Assembly: GCA_000328365.1 (NCBI GenBank)
Contig: KB305800.1
Location: forward strand, 77,473-141,472
DNA: 64,000 nucleotides
DNA from: Capitella teleta
Taxonomy: Eukaryota > Annelida > Polychaeta > Capitellidae
Direction: 5' to 3'
Both the position numbers and the translations under genes were made by a program. The notes under the pieces were generated by a model. It worked only from the letters and a program-made list of their open reading frames with translations. It made no database searches and had not been told where the DNA came from. Below are positions 1 to 12,700 of this stretch, in pieces. Each line of letters starts with the position of its first letter. Position 1 is the first letter of the stretch.

Positions 1-22
1 TTGTTCTCTTCTGAGGACTGCT

Positions 23-115
23 TCACCTGTTCACTACTTCCTCAGCTACTGAGCTAGTCTTATCAGTTATCTCCAACTCCAAGACATACTCCCCCATGGC
101 ACCTCCAGCATATGG
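23..115 (-). CDS. Possible C-terminal exon of a gene running off the left edge or lying further right
   Basis: On the minus strand an AG acceptor (TTTGCAG, ending at 116) is followed by 31 codons in phase 0, ending in TGA at 25-23. The reading begins PYAGGAMGEYVLELEITDKT and ends with EEVVNR. It has a protein-like composition and base composition richer in GC than the flanks, but the acceptor lacks a good pyrimidine tract, I recognise no family, and I found no upstream partner exon. It may be chance. Confidence 0.2.
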   Translation of the reverse strand, partial: PYAGGAMGEYVLELEITDKTSSVAEEVVNR

Positions 116-783
116 CTGCAAACTGGGGAGTCTTGTTCATGCCGCTGCAGTTATAGAGTCAATTTGTGCATTACTGTAGTGTACAACAGTAGTAGACAGT
201 GACTAGACAAAATCAAAATAGTAATGGTGTTCAAATCAAAGTAGTAAGTAGTACTTACTACGTTGTCTATAGCTACATTCTGTACCCATAATCTGTCGGG
301 ATGATTATAGCAATAGGAGTCTTGGACTCTATAACTTATCATTTAATATAATAAACTCTTATAATTTATCATTTTTAATACTTAATAATAATTTATTTAT
401 TTATATAGCACAAAGTGTATAACTAACTATAATATGTGTTTCTAGGCGCTTAATGGATCGAGTTTAGGAGTTTTTATTATGCAAATGGTATCGGCAAAAT
501 CGGTTTTTAAACCATGGCCATAACAATAGAAAATCTTATATAAAATATATAGGTGAGAAGAATATAAAATGAAAAGATAAGATCAAACTATAAAATTTGT
601 AGATTAAATATATAAACTGATTGTCCTGTCAAAAGTCAGCTCTAACGCACTAAACATAGATTACCAGATGAGACAAATAGTGAAGAAATAAAAGAGTATT
701 TTAACTATCAATTAATACCAAAAAAATATTAGCTTTAATTTACAAGGTACAAAGTGAGATACGTAGGCCTATTACATGTTCAG

Positions 784-897
784 AGAACTGAATTACAATG
801 GGACTACGCAAAGAGATTCCAATGGTTTAGAAGAGTTGTAATTGCCATCACTGATGTCTTGAAGAAAGGCAGAAAACAGCTGAAATCTGTAGAGTGA
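784..897 (+). CDS. Possible terminal exon of an unknown gene entering from the left
   Basis: After CAG at 781-783 there are 38 codons in phase 0 ending in TGA. The predicted peptide is basic and aromatic (includes LQWDYAKRFQWFRRVV and ends KKGRKQLKSVE), which looks like real coding sequence rather than AT-rich noise. No upstream exon is visible within the 783 bp to the window edge, so it would need a long intron or an upstream part outside the window. Family not recognised. Confidence 0.22.
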   Translation, partial: RTELQWDYAKRFQWFRRVVIAITDVLKKGRKQLKSVE

Positions 898-1606
898 CAT
901 TAACCCAGTAGATGCTTAGCTTTTTCCTGATCAACTCTGAAAAGAAAGTTGGTTATTCCCAACCCTCCTTGCCAAGCATTGTGTCCCCAGTGTTATATGA
1001 CTGGAAATCAAAATTATATCTAATATAACTAATGCTATAACTAATATAAATCAAGAGTATAACTAATGCAGAGGAGCACAGATTTGGTCAGGGAGGACCC
1101 CATGAACTCAATGATGTAGAGTGAATTCAGCTTAGAGTGAAGGAGCTACTGTTTTTGGACAAATTTATTCTTCCAATATTTAATTATATCATGATAACCA
1201 TAATTATGATTATATGGAATTATTGACATCAATAGGATATTGATACATGTACTGTCATATAATTGATTAAAGAGAACATTTTGCTTTTGATCCATATATC
1301 ATTGACGCTCACACAAGGATTATTGGACCGTGGCCAAATGAACTGGCGACCAGTCAATTTCACAGTGCATCACTGTCGCTACTATCATAGTCTCTCAGTG
1401 AGCGAATGCTTACTCATCTGTACTCAGTTTTTTGTGTTCGAGTCTGTCAACGTTTTGCACTCTATGGCCGTGTAATTTCAAGACTCAAGCAGTTCAGTAC
1501 TTCAGTCATCTGTAAACTGGTCAGCCTTTTTACTTCTTTTTTGAAACAAAAAAATTCTTGTCAGATTTTGATTAAATGAATTGTCTTCTCTCCGTTCCCA
1601 GTGACA

Positions 1607-4591
1607 ATGCAAACAGAGGAAGTAGAGGAACAGATGCAGCCCCCTGGTGAGCTGAACAAAAACAAAAACTGGAATATTTCACTTTCTATTCCAGGGCCCG
1701 GGGATCGGTCAGAACGTAGGCGTAACCTGATAGGCTTCTGGTAATCAATTCCCTTTCTTTATGATTAATTTCTTCAAAAATTATGCACACAGGCTTCTTG
1801 GTCTGACCAACAATTTTGCCTATGTGATCATGCTGACCGCAGCCCATGACATACTGGACACTGACTCAGACAATTCAACTGTAAGTCCATAACTCTCCAT
1901 CAAGCAATGCTGGATGTTTGTATGTATCAATTCAAACAGAACCCTAACTCTACGATTGCAAACCGAAGTGGAAAACTTATTCCCGAGTGCACGACCATAG
2001 GAACCGGGGTATGCAGTGTGAAAAATCAGAATAACAAAACAATGAAAATCTCCTTCCAGGCAATTCTACTTGCGGACATTCTACCTACATTGGTTGTTAA
2101 ATTAGTAGCACCTCTGTACCTTCAATCTATTCCATACAGGTTAGCTGACATTTGATCTTCACTCTAATTTATTTATATGCTTCCTTTCTACAGTATTCTT
2201 GTTTCTTTGGTGGTTATCTTGGGCGCTGCTAGTTTTCCTATTGTTGCTTTTGCCGGATCAAAGCTTGTTTGGCTCAGCTTAACAGGTGAGATTATAACAT
2301 TGAAAATTAAAATAGTGTACTTCATCAATTTGATTTTCATACTTTTAAATTTTAGGTGTTGTATTTGCTAGTCTTGGAGCAGGATTGGGAGAAATTACAT
2401 TTCTCAGCCTCAGTACCCATTTTGACAAGTATTTTAATAAATCATTAAAATAAATTATGACTCATGCAAATTAATTTTTACCCAGAAATTCCGTCTCCAC
2501 TTGGAGCAGTGGAACTGGTGCCGCTGGGATCTTTGGCGCTTTGTCTTACGCCGGACTCCGAGCCATTGGGGTGTCGTCAAAAACAACCATATTGCTCATG
2601 CTTGTCATTCCTGTTGTCATGGCGATGAGGTATTTATTGGGTCATCATGTTTAATTGCTGTAATATTATTTGGTTTCTACAGTTATTTCGTACTCATTAT
2701 CAAACCCGAGTCGATCAAAAAGCGACAACGTCAAGTTAACAGCTCAGAAGATGACGAAGAGAGGGAAGCTCTTATTCCACATAGCCCCATTCAGGGTAGG
2801 ATTAGATCAGATAAGATGCATTTTCTTCAGCTGAGAGAATCCATAGAAGCATTTAAGAATTTGTTTTGAATATATATTTTTTTATCAAATAATAATGGTT
2901 ACAAATAATGTGTGGAAATGAAACCGTATTTTATTAAAGGGAGGGAGAACTGGTTAAAAATGGACTTTGAGTCGTTATTTGATGCACCAAAAATGATTCC
3001 TATGCCTGGCCCACACAAGGAATATCATCCCTAACGATTTCGAGGGAGATATATTGCTAATTAGGCGTGACGTCATGAGCTGTGATGAAACACCGAGTTC
3101 CCCATCTTTTACAATGGGCCTCGTCATATCAGCGTGTCCTGCGACTAAACCCCTGGATTTTTTTTTTTTTCGGAAATAGATAGAATAATCATTTTGCCAC
3201 CAGTCAGGCGCGAAAAAAAAATATTTTTCGCTATTTTTCTTATTTTAACAAGCAATTTTCTGGGACACCTACCATGTTTCTCATTCTGAAACAGTAAAAA
3301 GGTCAGCCAGAGTGCACCACGCATGCGCTTTCGTTTCGTAAACAACAAAGATGTCCTTTTATGGCGAAGATGCTCTGCTCTGATTGGCTGAAATCGATAG
3401 CTTCACGAGGGGAACGGAACCAGTCAGCCTTCAGCCAACCAAGCCATCAGCTGACGTTTGCCTCCTATACTTCGCAATGGAAGCCATTCTCCCATAGGCC
3501 CAACGCTAACCCCGATATTCGGAATGCATTATTTCCTTACGCTTGCATCCAGGCATGGTGTTCTTGGCACGGAATGCTATCAATTGGTGCTATGAGTCAA
3601 TAGAACATCACTTAAAATTCAGTTCCCCATCCCTTTAACCTCTGTATTTAAATTTAGCTATAGATATCTGCATGACAATTATTATATATATACATGGTTT
3701 TTTTTTTCAGAAGTAAAAAAATTCACTCTGAAAGAGAGGATCATACTTATGAAGGTTGGTGTTGAATAAATCTGAGGATTTTTTGGTTATATAAAATATT
3801 TTCTGCATTTCCAGCCATTGCTCAAGTTCATGATTCCTTTGGGGACGGTGTATTTTGCTGAGTATTTCATCAACCAAGCACTGGTAAGATATTATTAACT
3901 TAGTTTTTCCCCCTCTATTTGTTTCAATTCTTGCAATTTTTTTCAGTTTGAGTTGGTATATTTCGAAGACAGCTGGCTGTCAGTTGGCAAGCAATATGCA
4001 TGGTGATGTGAAAAATAATAAAAACTGAAAATTAAAAGATCTCATTAATTCTTGTCCTTCCAGGTATCAAGTTCTCTATCAAGTTGGAGTTTTTATTTCC
4101 CGATCATCTGTTAATTTAATACAAATCAAGAAAATCTGGATATTCCCCATTTTACAAGTAATTAAGATTTACTCTGCAATTCTTATTATTACTCAATATG
4201 GTTTAATTTCTAGGTGATAAATGTGGTGATTTTCCTTCTCCAAATCTTCCTGCATTTTAATCCCTCCATCATTGTCATCTTTGTGCTAATTCTCTACGAA
4301 GGACTTTTAGGAGGAGGCGCTTACGTCAACACCTTCTACCGTATTTCCACCGAGGTGAGATTCAAAGTCGACATGTTTTTCTAGTAATATTTTATCAAGG
4401 TAATTTATGTACTTGAAACTGGTTCGTCATTAAGTGAAGCCATTGATTATATGTTGTTTTTTTAACTCCTGTAGATCCCAGCTGATGTTCGAGAGTATAG
4501 CATGGGAGTCGCCAGTGTGTGTAATTCTATCGGCATTGCTTTATCGGGAGCTGTGGCAGTTCCTGTTCGCAACTACATCTGCACTCTGTGA
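1607..4591 (+). CDS. CLN3: CLN3 (battenin), lysosomal multi-pass membrane protein
   Basis: Fifteen coding exons, all phase-consistent: 1607-1646, 1695-1740, 1793-1880, 1940-2008, 2060-2139, 2194-2285, 2356-2428, 2486-2629, 2683-2795, 3711-3754, 3815-3883, 3947-4002, 4064-4157, 4214-4354, 4475-4591. They give about 421 aa (human 438). Family landmarks seen in order are NLIGFWLLGLTNNFAYVIML, AAHDIL, LLADILPTLVVKLVAPL, GLGEITFLSL, STWSSGTGAAG, FAEYFINQ and LYEGLLGGGAYVNTF. The family acts in the lysosome and has been linked to export of glycerophosphodiesters; the vertebrate protein is mutated in Batten disease. An acidic dileucine signal (EREALI, about residue 240) lies in the cytosolic loop, as in human CLN3. 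The protein ends YICTL, so the C-terminal CaaX-type motif of human CLN3 (CQLS) is not present. The intron after exon 9 is enlarged by a transposon. A likely acceptor ends at 1,600, so a 5'-UTR exon is expected. Confidence 0.97.
2938..3634. mobile_element. Non-autonomous DNA transposon (MITE) in a CLN3 intron, TTAA target duplication
   Basis: A 697-bp insert with imperfect terminal inverted repeats (left AGGGAGGGAGAACTG, right end the complement of AGGGATGGGGAACTG) sits between two copies of TTAA (2934-2937, 3635-3638). It accounts for most of the 915-bp intron between CLN3 exons 9 and 10; neighbouring introns are 45-150 bp. TTAA duplication suggests piggyBac-like or another TTAA-targeting superfamily, but the termini do not settle it. 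The internal open frame at 3361-3603 has no recognisable transposase features. Confidence 0.75.
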
Positions 4592-4656
4592 ATTTCCACA
4601 GATCAATTTAATACTCAAAATATATCCATGATAAAAACCAATATTGAAAAGTATGT

Positions 4657-4662
4657 AATAAA
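4657..4662 (+). terminator. CLN3 poly(A) signal AATAAA
   Basis: Canonical hexamer 66 bp after the CLN3 stop codon. Confidence 0.6.
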
Positions 4663-5509
4663 AATCAGATTATTTTCACAGTTTGGCATTTTTATTAATT
4701 TTTTCACCATCAACAAGCAGGAATTGAATAAAAAGGATAATAAAAATAAATAATGAAAGCAAAGACACATGATACAGAGGAAAATTCAATTCAACAATTC
4801 AACTAATAATTAACACTCCCCCTTTATTATTTTCCATCTACACAGAGAACACCAAAGAATATTTAAAATGGTGATCAGAATTGACAGAAGAAAAAAAAAA
4901 ATCATAATTTTTTTAAACCTTTTACAAAGGGAGTTGTGACCACTTAACACAGAAAAACAATGACGACACCCATGAAATAAATATCCTTGCATATAATAAT
5001 GCCACACCTTAAGACACGAAGAGAAGAAGCACCCAGTTAAGACATTGATAACAAATTTGACTTAGATACAATAGATTATCAAAAAAAATCACAACGATTA
5101 ACAGTTCAATATTAAAGCATTTACAAACAGTTTCAACAAACAACACTTCAGGACAAGTTGATATGTTAATAAAGAGATAGCATATGCTTGCAACAATATA
5201 TAATGGAGAGCTAAGTTGTACCGGCTACAGTCAGATGTAGAAATATCAATCAAGTCTGTTGAATTTTATATTTCTCGAGGTCTAGGTCAACCTAATACTA
5301 ATAAAACATATGTTAATTAAAGCCGAGATATTTTTTTTTTTCTACTTGTATTGGCAGTATTTTTTATAATTTTTTAGTTTTTTTTATAGTGACACCAGGT
5401 TTATACAAATAACATCTAAAATGTTTGATAGATAAAACAAAAATCTGCCTAGATATAAAGAGTTGGACTAATATTTCCTTTAGAAAATGAGTTCTGTATT
5501 TTGGTTTCT
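4663..5509. other. Intergenic, AT-rich, nothing recognised
   Basis: Interval between CLN3 and the minus-strand FAM72 region. Only homopolymer runs and short frames are seen. Confidence 0.5.
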
Positions 5510-5668
5510 CTAGAGTGTACATGAGGTAGTCCAGTCAGCTGGGTTCTTGGCTATTTGGTCAATTGCTTCGGGGCACATGAATTTCGGTGAAATATCCTTT
5601 GCAGCCAGTACAACGCAAGATTCTCCACCAGAGAGTACTTTTGAGCTAACACTATAACAATGTATTTC
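5510..5668 (-). CDS. Orphan candidate terminal exon, unknown product
   Basis: The minus strand shows a strong acceptor (CCCTTTCCTGTTAG) followed by 53 codons in phase 0 to TAG at 5512-5510. The peptide reads as real protein (GGESCVVLAAKDISPKF, then CPEAIDQIAKNPADW). It lies 450 bp beyond the FAM72 stop. It cannot be an alternative FAM72 last exon joined to FAM72 exon 3, because that join (phase 1) stops within six codons. No partner exon was found, and I do not recognise the family. Confidence 0.35.
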   Translation of the reverse strand, partial: EIHCYSVSSKVLSGGESCVVLAAKDISPKFMCPEAIDQIAKNPADWTTSCTL

Positions 5669-6116
5669 CTAACAGGAAAGGGGAAAAAAATTCCATTCAG
5701 TCAAATATGTATAAAAAAACACACCAAAAAAACATTATTGAAAACTGAGCAAAGAATTAAGTGCAAGTGAAATTGACAACATTATATCAAGATAAAGAAA
5801 ACTATAGATAAGAAATTGCAGGTTTGAAGGATATCTATATTGGAAGATATAACAAGATTAGGGAAGAGATAGAAAAAAGAAGAATAAGGAGGAGGATGAG
5901 ATATCTGATATTTTTCATCTTATACTTTTTACCAAAAGTACAACAAATATATTTTTAATTTTGACAAGTCTTAAGACGGATCGACCTCTGAGAGTGAGAT
6001 TTCCCCGTCTCAACTTTTGAAGATGAATGAGATGACTGATGAAGATTGGATAATGTTTAACAAGTAAATGATTGCTTCTCGGAAACTTAACAAATGAGAC
6101 AAGGGTACAAAAGAGT

Positions 6117-7192
<1,076 letters not shown>

Positions 7193-7196
7193 GGTG

Positions 7197-9235
7197 CTGT
7201 GGAGAAGTGCAATAAAGTAATTGCGGTTTGGTTTTAAATGTACAAAGTTATATTGCTGGTAAATCGGGTCATACATGCAAAAATAAGCTGAATTACATAT
7301 ACCGGTAATTACCCACATAACCGTCTGTAATGCGGGCAACCCACGAGTCAAAATAGCAGTGCCCACTCACTGCATGCATGAACACAATGATATTTCACAT
7401 ACAGTAGGCGTTGCATAGAACAACAGACACCCTCATTTTATGCAATTACTCTTATCTCTCTAGGTCATTATCTCCATCTCATAATCATTATGTAATTTCC
7501 AAATTTTGCATTAATGATTAAACATGCATTGAAACCTCAATTCATAGACCAATGATGACCATCATCATGAAACAGATTCCTGAAGGGATACTTAACCCTT
7601 ATCAAGTCTTCATTTAACAAGCATCTGAATCTCATATGTCAGCTAGCTCATATGGCTCCTCCTCTCGCTTTATAATCGGTAGAATCCCAATCAAACTTCA
7701 ACTTACAGGTAAGTCTCGTTTAATCCTTAGATTTTCAGGACAAACCTGATCCAGGGAATCAGACCCCTGAATCACAATTCACAAATTCCAATTTTTCCTC
7801 ATATGGCATTTTGATGCTTATTTCCAGCTTGTATCTTTTAATGGGTGAATTAATTATTTGGTTGCACAGGCGACAGGGAAAACACTTTCAACTTTGTTTC
7901 ACAGCCACAGCCATCATAATTCTTTGTTACATCACACTGACGATTATATGTTACATATCATTAAGTATTGGATACATCTACCTGCAAATTGGCTTCACAA
8001 TTACTTTTAATCTTTTAGCCTTTAATTTATGAATATCAACATCGCCTATAATCCGTAATATATAGACCAAAATAAATATCCTACACTGGCACTCATGCCG
8101 TTATTCTACAAGAGACCATGCGATATATCCACCCGATAAATCCACTGCAGACCTGCCAACTCACCCGTATTGAGCGGGTGTCACCTGCAATCTCACTCTC
8201 CCTCCCGCTGGAGCAAAGCATATCACCCTCAAATCACCAGTGTATTTTTTTTTCCACTACTGACTAAAGTTACACTGATATACTAGTACGCAGTGGTGAG
8301 CGCGTCTACCTCCAGGAATTGTGCATAGCGCGTGTAATAGCCAATCAGCAATCACAGCACTATATACATCTTTTGTAACAAGCATGATCATGTGATAGGT
8401 TTACATGCCCAAGAACAATGACTATGGAGTATGGACAGTGACTAGTGAGCATCAATCATGATCTCATGATGCTCTGCTGCACCTGATTTTAACTCTAAGG
8501 TGCTCAGAAATGACACTTTCCATATTTCAATTTACAAATTTTTTTCCAGGGGGGGGGACGCCCCCAAACCGCCTAGGCTGCGCCGCTTTGCGGCTTCCCG
8601 ACTTCACCTGCATTCAAACTCTCCAGGGTTGGCAGGTCTGCCACTGACATTTAAGGAATGAAATCAAGTAATACGGTCAGTGATTCATTTGATACGTGGA
8701 TTAAGATTTGGATTTATTGACTGGAGCTGGACGCTTGTAGATTCGGGCTTCAAATATTTTATGCAACCAATGTCAGGTAATAACCCACAGAAGGCTACAA
8801 AACTTCATAAGCACAGGCTGTATGACCTGTGAACCCATTAACCTAAATAACCATTGCATGATCTAACTTGTCTTATAAATAATAATCTCATAATCTCTGA
8901 ATCAGAAAGTATTCATGCGATGACACAATAGTTCAGGGGGTAATTTTGCTACCAAAATTGCCAACAACTAGGCAAGAGATAATTCGAGATTGTCACAGCA
9001 AAACCGACAGATCTGCTTCAATAATCAAGGACTACACTCACCAGTCACAGGGACACTGACACCAGTCAGATATTGAAATACAAAATTCGAGAATTGTCGA
9101 TTTTCTTGTCAATTACGGAGCGAAAGGCTATCAAAACACATGTAATATTAACAATAGTGTTTTACTCGTGGTCTACAACGATTTAAAACAATAAGTTCAC
9201 GCTAAATCTGTCGATTTATTGCGTTTTTTACTCAC
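7197..9235 (-). other. Predicted 5'-UTR intron of FAM72
   Basis: A consensus GTGAGT donor on the minus strand (9235-9230) and the acceptor ending at 7197 delimit a 2.04-kb intron without credible coding exons. It contains a 493-bp MITE (8148-8640). The hydrophobic open frame at 7811-8032 looks like AT-rich noise. Confidence 0.6.
8148..8640. mobile_element. MITE with CAGACCTGCCAAC inverted ends
   Basis: Terminal inverted repeats CAGACCTGCCAAC / GTTGGCAGGTCTG are flanked by a perfect 6-bp duplication CCACTG (8142-8147 and 8641-8646). It is 493 bp, has no transposase frame, and contains a GC-rich patch near its right end. It lies inside the predicted FAM72 5'-UTR intron. Superfamily is uncertain; CAG ends recall hAT, but the duplication is 6 rather than 8 bp. 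Confidence 0.75.
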
Positions 9236-9333
9236 TATGTTTACAAAATTACAGACGACTACAGCGATTCACTCGGTGGAACATTCGGCTGCCTTTTAAC
9301 ATCTACGATTGTGCGTTTGAAAGGAGCCCAGTG

Positions 9334-9369
9334 ATTGGCTACTTCAATTCTAACAATTGCTGTGATTGG
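9334..9369 (-). promoter_or_regulatory. Tandem CCAAT boxes (NF-Y type), 31 bp apart, with nearby CHR-like TTCAAA
   Basis: ATTGG on the plus strand at 9334-9338 and 9365-9369 gives AACCAATCAC and AGCCAATCAC in the FAM72 direction, exactly 31 bp (three helical turns) apart. TTCAAA (plus TTTGAA, 9316-9321) follows on the FAM72 side. Paired CCAAT boxes at this spacing plus a TTYRAA element are the known layout of G2/M promoters bound by NF-Y and MuvB-type complexes. Function here is inferred. Confidence 0.55.
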
Positions 9370-9392
9370 TTCAACCGGTGGGATTTAACTCG

Positions 9393-9400
9393 TGACGTCA
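9393..9400. promoter_or_regulatory. CRE, perfect TGACGTCA
   Basis: Perfect palindromic CREB/ATF site within the shared promoter, 24 bp from the second CCAAT box. A second copy lies at 9619-9626. Confidence 0.55.
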
Positions 9401-9618
9401 CTAGTCTTATATGTTGACATCACAAGTTTCTCAGAGTGGCCGCTTAGCTTCCGGTTGAAAGAGTGGTCGTCTAAAATCCCATTTTACTTGTTACCAGTGA
9501 CACGCACCACGACATAGTAGTAACTTATCAGAGGAATATTATATTATTCATCGATCAACCGTAATAAATTTCCAGGTTATCTCTCAGTACACTTTTAATA
9601 GCGGCGTCTGGCAATGAA

Positions 9619-9626
9619 TGACGTCA
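9619..9626. promoter_or_regulatory. CRE, perfect TGACGTCA (second copy)
   Basis: Perfect site about 145 bp upstream of the SRGAP ATG, followed by an ETS-type CTTCCGG at 9652-9658. Confidence 0.5.
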
Positions 9627-9768
9627 CGAGGCAAGTTGTTTGTACAATTTACTTCCGGTTTGGTATATTTTGGGGTCATCTCTGCATCTGTGAGCCTCGG
9701 TGGATTACGGCCGCGATCAGTACGTTAATGAGTGTTTAATTGTATCAATTCTCACTGGACAAGCCAAC

Positions 9769-12700
9769 ATGGCTTCGGAGAAGAAGTATAAAAAGGAGAA
9801 GGAATTAGTGGCTGAATATGAAATTCAATCAAAGGGTGAGTCCATCTTCAATTTCCGCGTTCGAATCGATCCCGTTTATTTTTTTCCTGCGACTTGAGTT
9901 GAGTCTGGCAGCCTAAGATTGAGAGAACTTTCAACTTTCACTTTGAGTACGAATCGGAATAGTTGGGCGACAAGCCCACCATTCATTCGCATATTCATCA
10001 ATGCGAAAATGTTTAGGACAGTTCATGTTGTCAAAACTGAGCTCAACGTAGATTGTCAATGAATAATCTCCTTATGAGTATGATTATCTTCAATCACTGA
10101 ATGAATGACTGAATCAGCTATTCAATCAATTCAATGAGATTAAAAGTGATTAATTGATGAATGAGATGTCAATTAATCAATAACTGTTGCTAAGTATCGT
10201 ACAAACATTCCATTCGTACTTGAGAATCTCATGTGTGTAAAATAACTGTCAACAGGAATCTGTCCTAAAGAAGACAAAAGGATGTGTGTACGGTTTGTAC
10301 ATCAGAGGGACCTGTAATACTATATCCCCAGATTGCCTGGAGGTCACACCTGTAAATAGTCAAATATGAACCTTAATTGAATATCGTTTTTGATAATCCG
10401 CACTATACACATATTGACTGTCATAATTATAAGTTTATAACTTTTAATGAATAATAAGTAATGACAATGCTGGCCAGTGTATGATGCATGAAACAAATAA
10501 TAGCATCAATTGCCTTATCAAATCTTTCTGCATTTAAATTCAAGAACTTTGAACAGGAAGTCATATTAATTAGCATGTTCAATGTACCGAAAGTTTGTCT
10601 GTCTTGTCAGTAGTGCTGTGGACTTCAAACTCAAATTGTAAGACTTTGAAGATCAATGTAGGATTATAGAGATAAATAAGGATTGTATCCTCCTAGTTAG
10701 GATGATTTATGTTTCGTGATACATCGTATGTAGAAACTTTAGAAATCGTATTTTGCATCAGTATGTGGGACTTTGTGTACATTCCTTTGCAGAGCTATAC
10801 ATGTTGATTATTCAATTAATCTGAGTCAATTGAAGATAATCCATTTGGAATACATTTCGGAATGGTGGAATAAATTACAAGGTTCCTTGATTATTCTCTT
10901 GGTAATTTAAATTGGTAATTACTGGTATGTGTTACTTGTAAGTTGTAACTCAACTGACAAATCCCACCATGTTTTACTGTCATCATTTAGCATAATTGAA
11001 TTGTATTTACTATTATTATAGTTAACGGCTGAGCTGTTTGATGAACTTGTCATTCATAAGCGCTAATTAGTTCATCTTTGTTAAATAGGTCAATTAATAA
11101 TTCAGTTCATTTAGGAGAATTATAGGACTGCTATGCATGCATGTGTTGTGTTCTTGTATACTGTATTTTGGTGTTTGCATCCGAACCAGTATGCTGTTTC
11201 AAAGCTGTTCAGGAAGTTATTATTGTCAGACATATTGACAGTTTTTAGTACTTTTTATGTTCTGCTAGTTCTAGTCACAGCCAAATCACAGTTTATTTAT
11301 GTCCTGTACATGTCGCTGATCTAATTCAGGTTTTCACAGGATTCCACCAAAATTTAATGCATGTATTTATTATTAAATATGAATACATGAGAATTTCTCC
11401 TTTACTCGGATGTAAGAGTTATTTTTAGAATAATGTTTTTTTATGAGTTTAACATGACATTATTATGTAAATTCTACATCCCTGTTTGTTGAGATTGAAG
11501 AAACATTTCTAGTAGGAACTTTAACACTTCAAAGCTTCCTCCTGTGTCCTGTCAAAAAAATTTCCTCCCCCTTTATAAAAAATTCCCTGCTCTTGACAGA
11601 CCTCCTCTAATCCCTATAAATAAGTTATAATCCTCTTGTATCTGACATAGTTATTAGCTTTGTTATCTGTAGATCAGTATATCTGGAAGCTTTTCTTATC
11701 TTCCAGATAAAGTAATACTTTCTATGCACTTTTTTAATTATGACTCTAGATACCGTATAATTATAGTATATTCAAAGCGCATCAGTAATAGCAAATTTGC
11801 TTTATTTGGAGCAATGTTCGGCAGTTGTGTCTTGTGGTGCCTCGAGTGTCTGTGGGTTGTTTTCAAGTGCCGTCGGTTGAGGATATCGTGTCCGCAGCGC
11901 CTTGTGTCTCTCTCTGTACATCCGCCCAATGTCTCGTTTCAAATCTGTCACATAACACCTCCACTGCAGATGCTAGAAGTCCTCCTTCGATGTTTGATAA
12001 GGAATTGATATTTTTGATAATTGATACAGGGTTTTGACAGACATGTATGTGAAATTGTTTATTATTCCTTTATCTTAGTTTGAACTGTTCATTTTTCGTT
12101 TACTTATCAGTATGATTTAAGCTGAATTCGATTGATAAGATAGTTATTAAAATTACATAGAACCCAGTTGTTGCATAATAATATCCAGGCATATTATTTC
12201 GTTATGGTTCATATCTGAATTGTTCATTGAAGTTTTATCTCTATAATGACCCAATTAAAAGATTGGATTTGGTAATATTGTTGATACATCAATCTGATAT
12301 TCTGTGAGATTAAAAGCTGTGTGCATATTAAATAAATAAATGTGTATGGTAGTACTTGTACTAATAGCCTGAGGATCATAGCTTTGAAATAAAACACTAT
12401 TCAAAGCGTACATTCACCTTTTTCATGTATTTTTGTCTAGTCATGATTACTAATATAATCTTTGTTATAAATATAAGTTATATTTGCATTGCATTACATA
12501 ACAAATTACTAGTATGTCGTAATAGCTTCTGAGGTATTAGTTCTTATTCACGAGCAATTAGTGCTGCTGATTTCTCCATGTGGGATGCAAGTGGAGTGTT
12601 TGGACTATTTTGATTTGATAAACTGTTGTTATCAGAGCTCTGTTTATCTGCAACACAAACAATCAGTTGTTCATGACAGACCTACGGTTCTTTTAACATC

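Larger units (their letters stand above)
1..1600. other. Left flank, mostly unassigned, AT-rich
   Basis: Upstream flank of CLN3. Apart from two weak terminal-exon candidates (23-115 minus, 784-897 plus) I see only AT-rich sequence with short local repeats, for example repeated 'ataactaat' around 1,020-1,060. A polypyrimidine run ending in CAG at 1,600 looks like a splice acceptor just before the CLN3 start, so part of this flank may be a 5'-UTR intron of CLN3. Confidence 0.5.
9236..9768. promoter_or_regulatory. Shared bidirectional promoter of FAM72 (minus) and SRGAP (plus)
   Basis: About 530 bp separate the predicted FAM72 first-exon donor from the SRGAP ATG. Within it are two inverted CCAAT boxes, two TGACGTCA sites, ETS-type CTTCCGG sites at 9448-9454 and 9652-9658, and a TTTGAA element at 9316-9321. 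No TATA box is obvious for either direction. The first exon of FAM72 probably starts in 9240-9330 and that of SRGAP in about 9450-9760. Exact start sites are not determinable from sequence. Confidence 0.65.

Noticed and set aside
7811-8032. Small hydrophobic protein
   Set aside because: AT-rich chance frame inside the predicted FAM72 UTR intron; no signals or homology.
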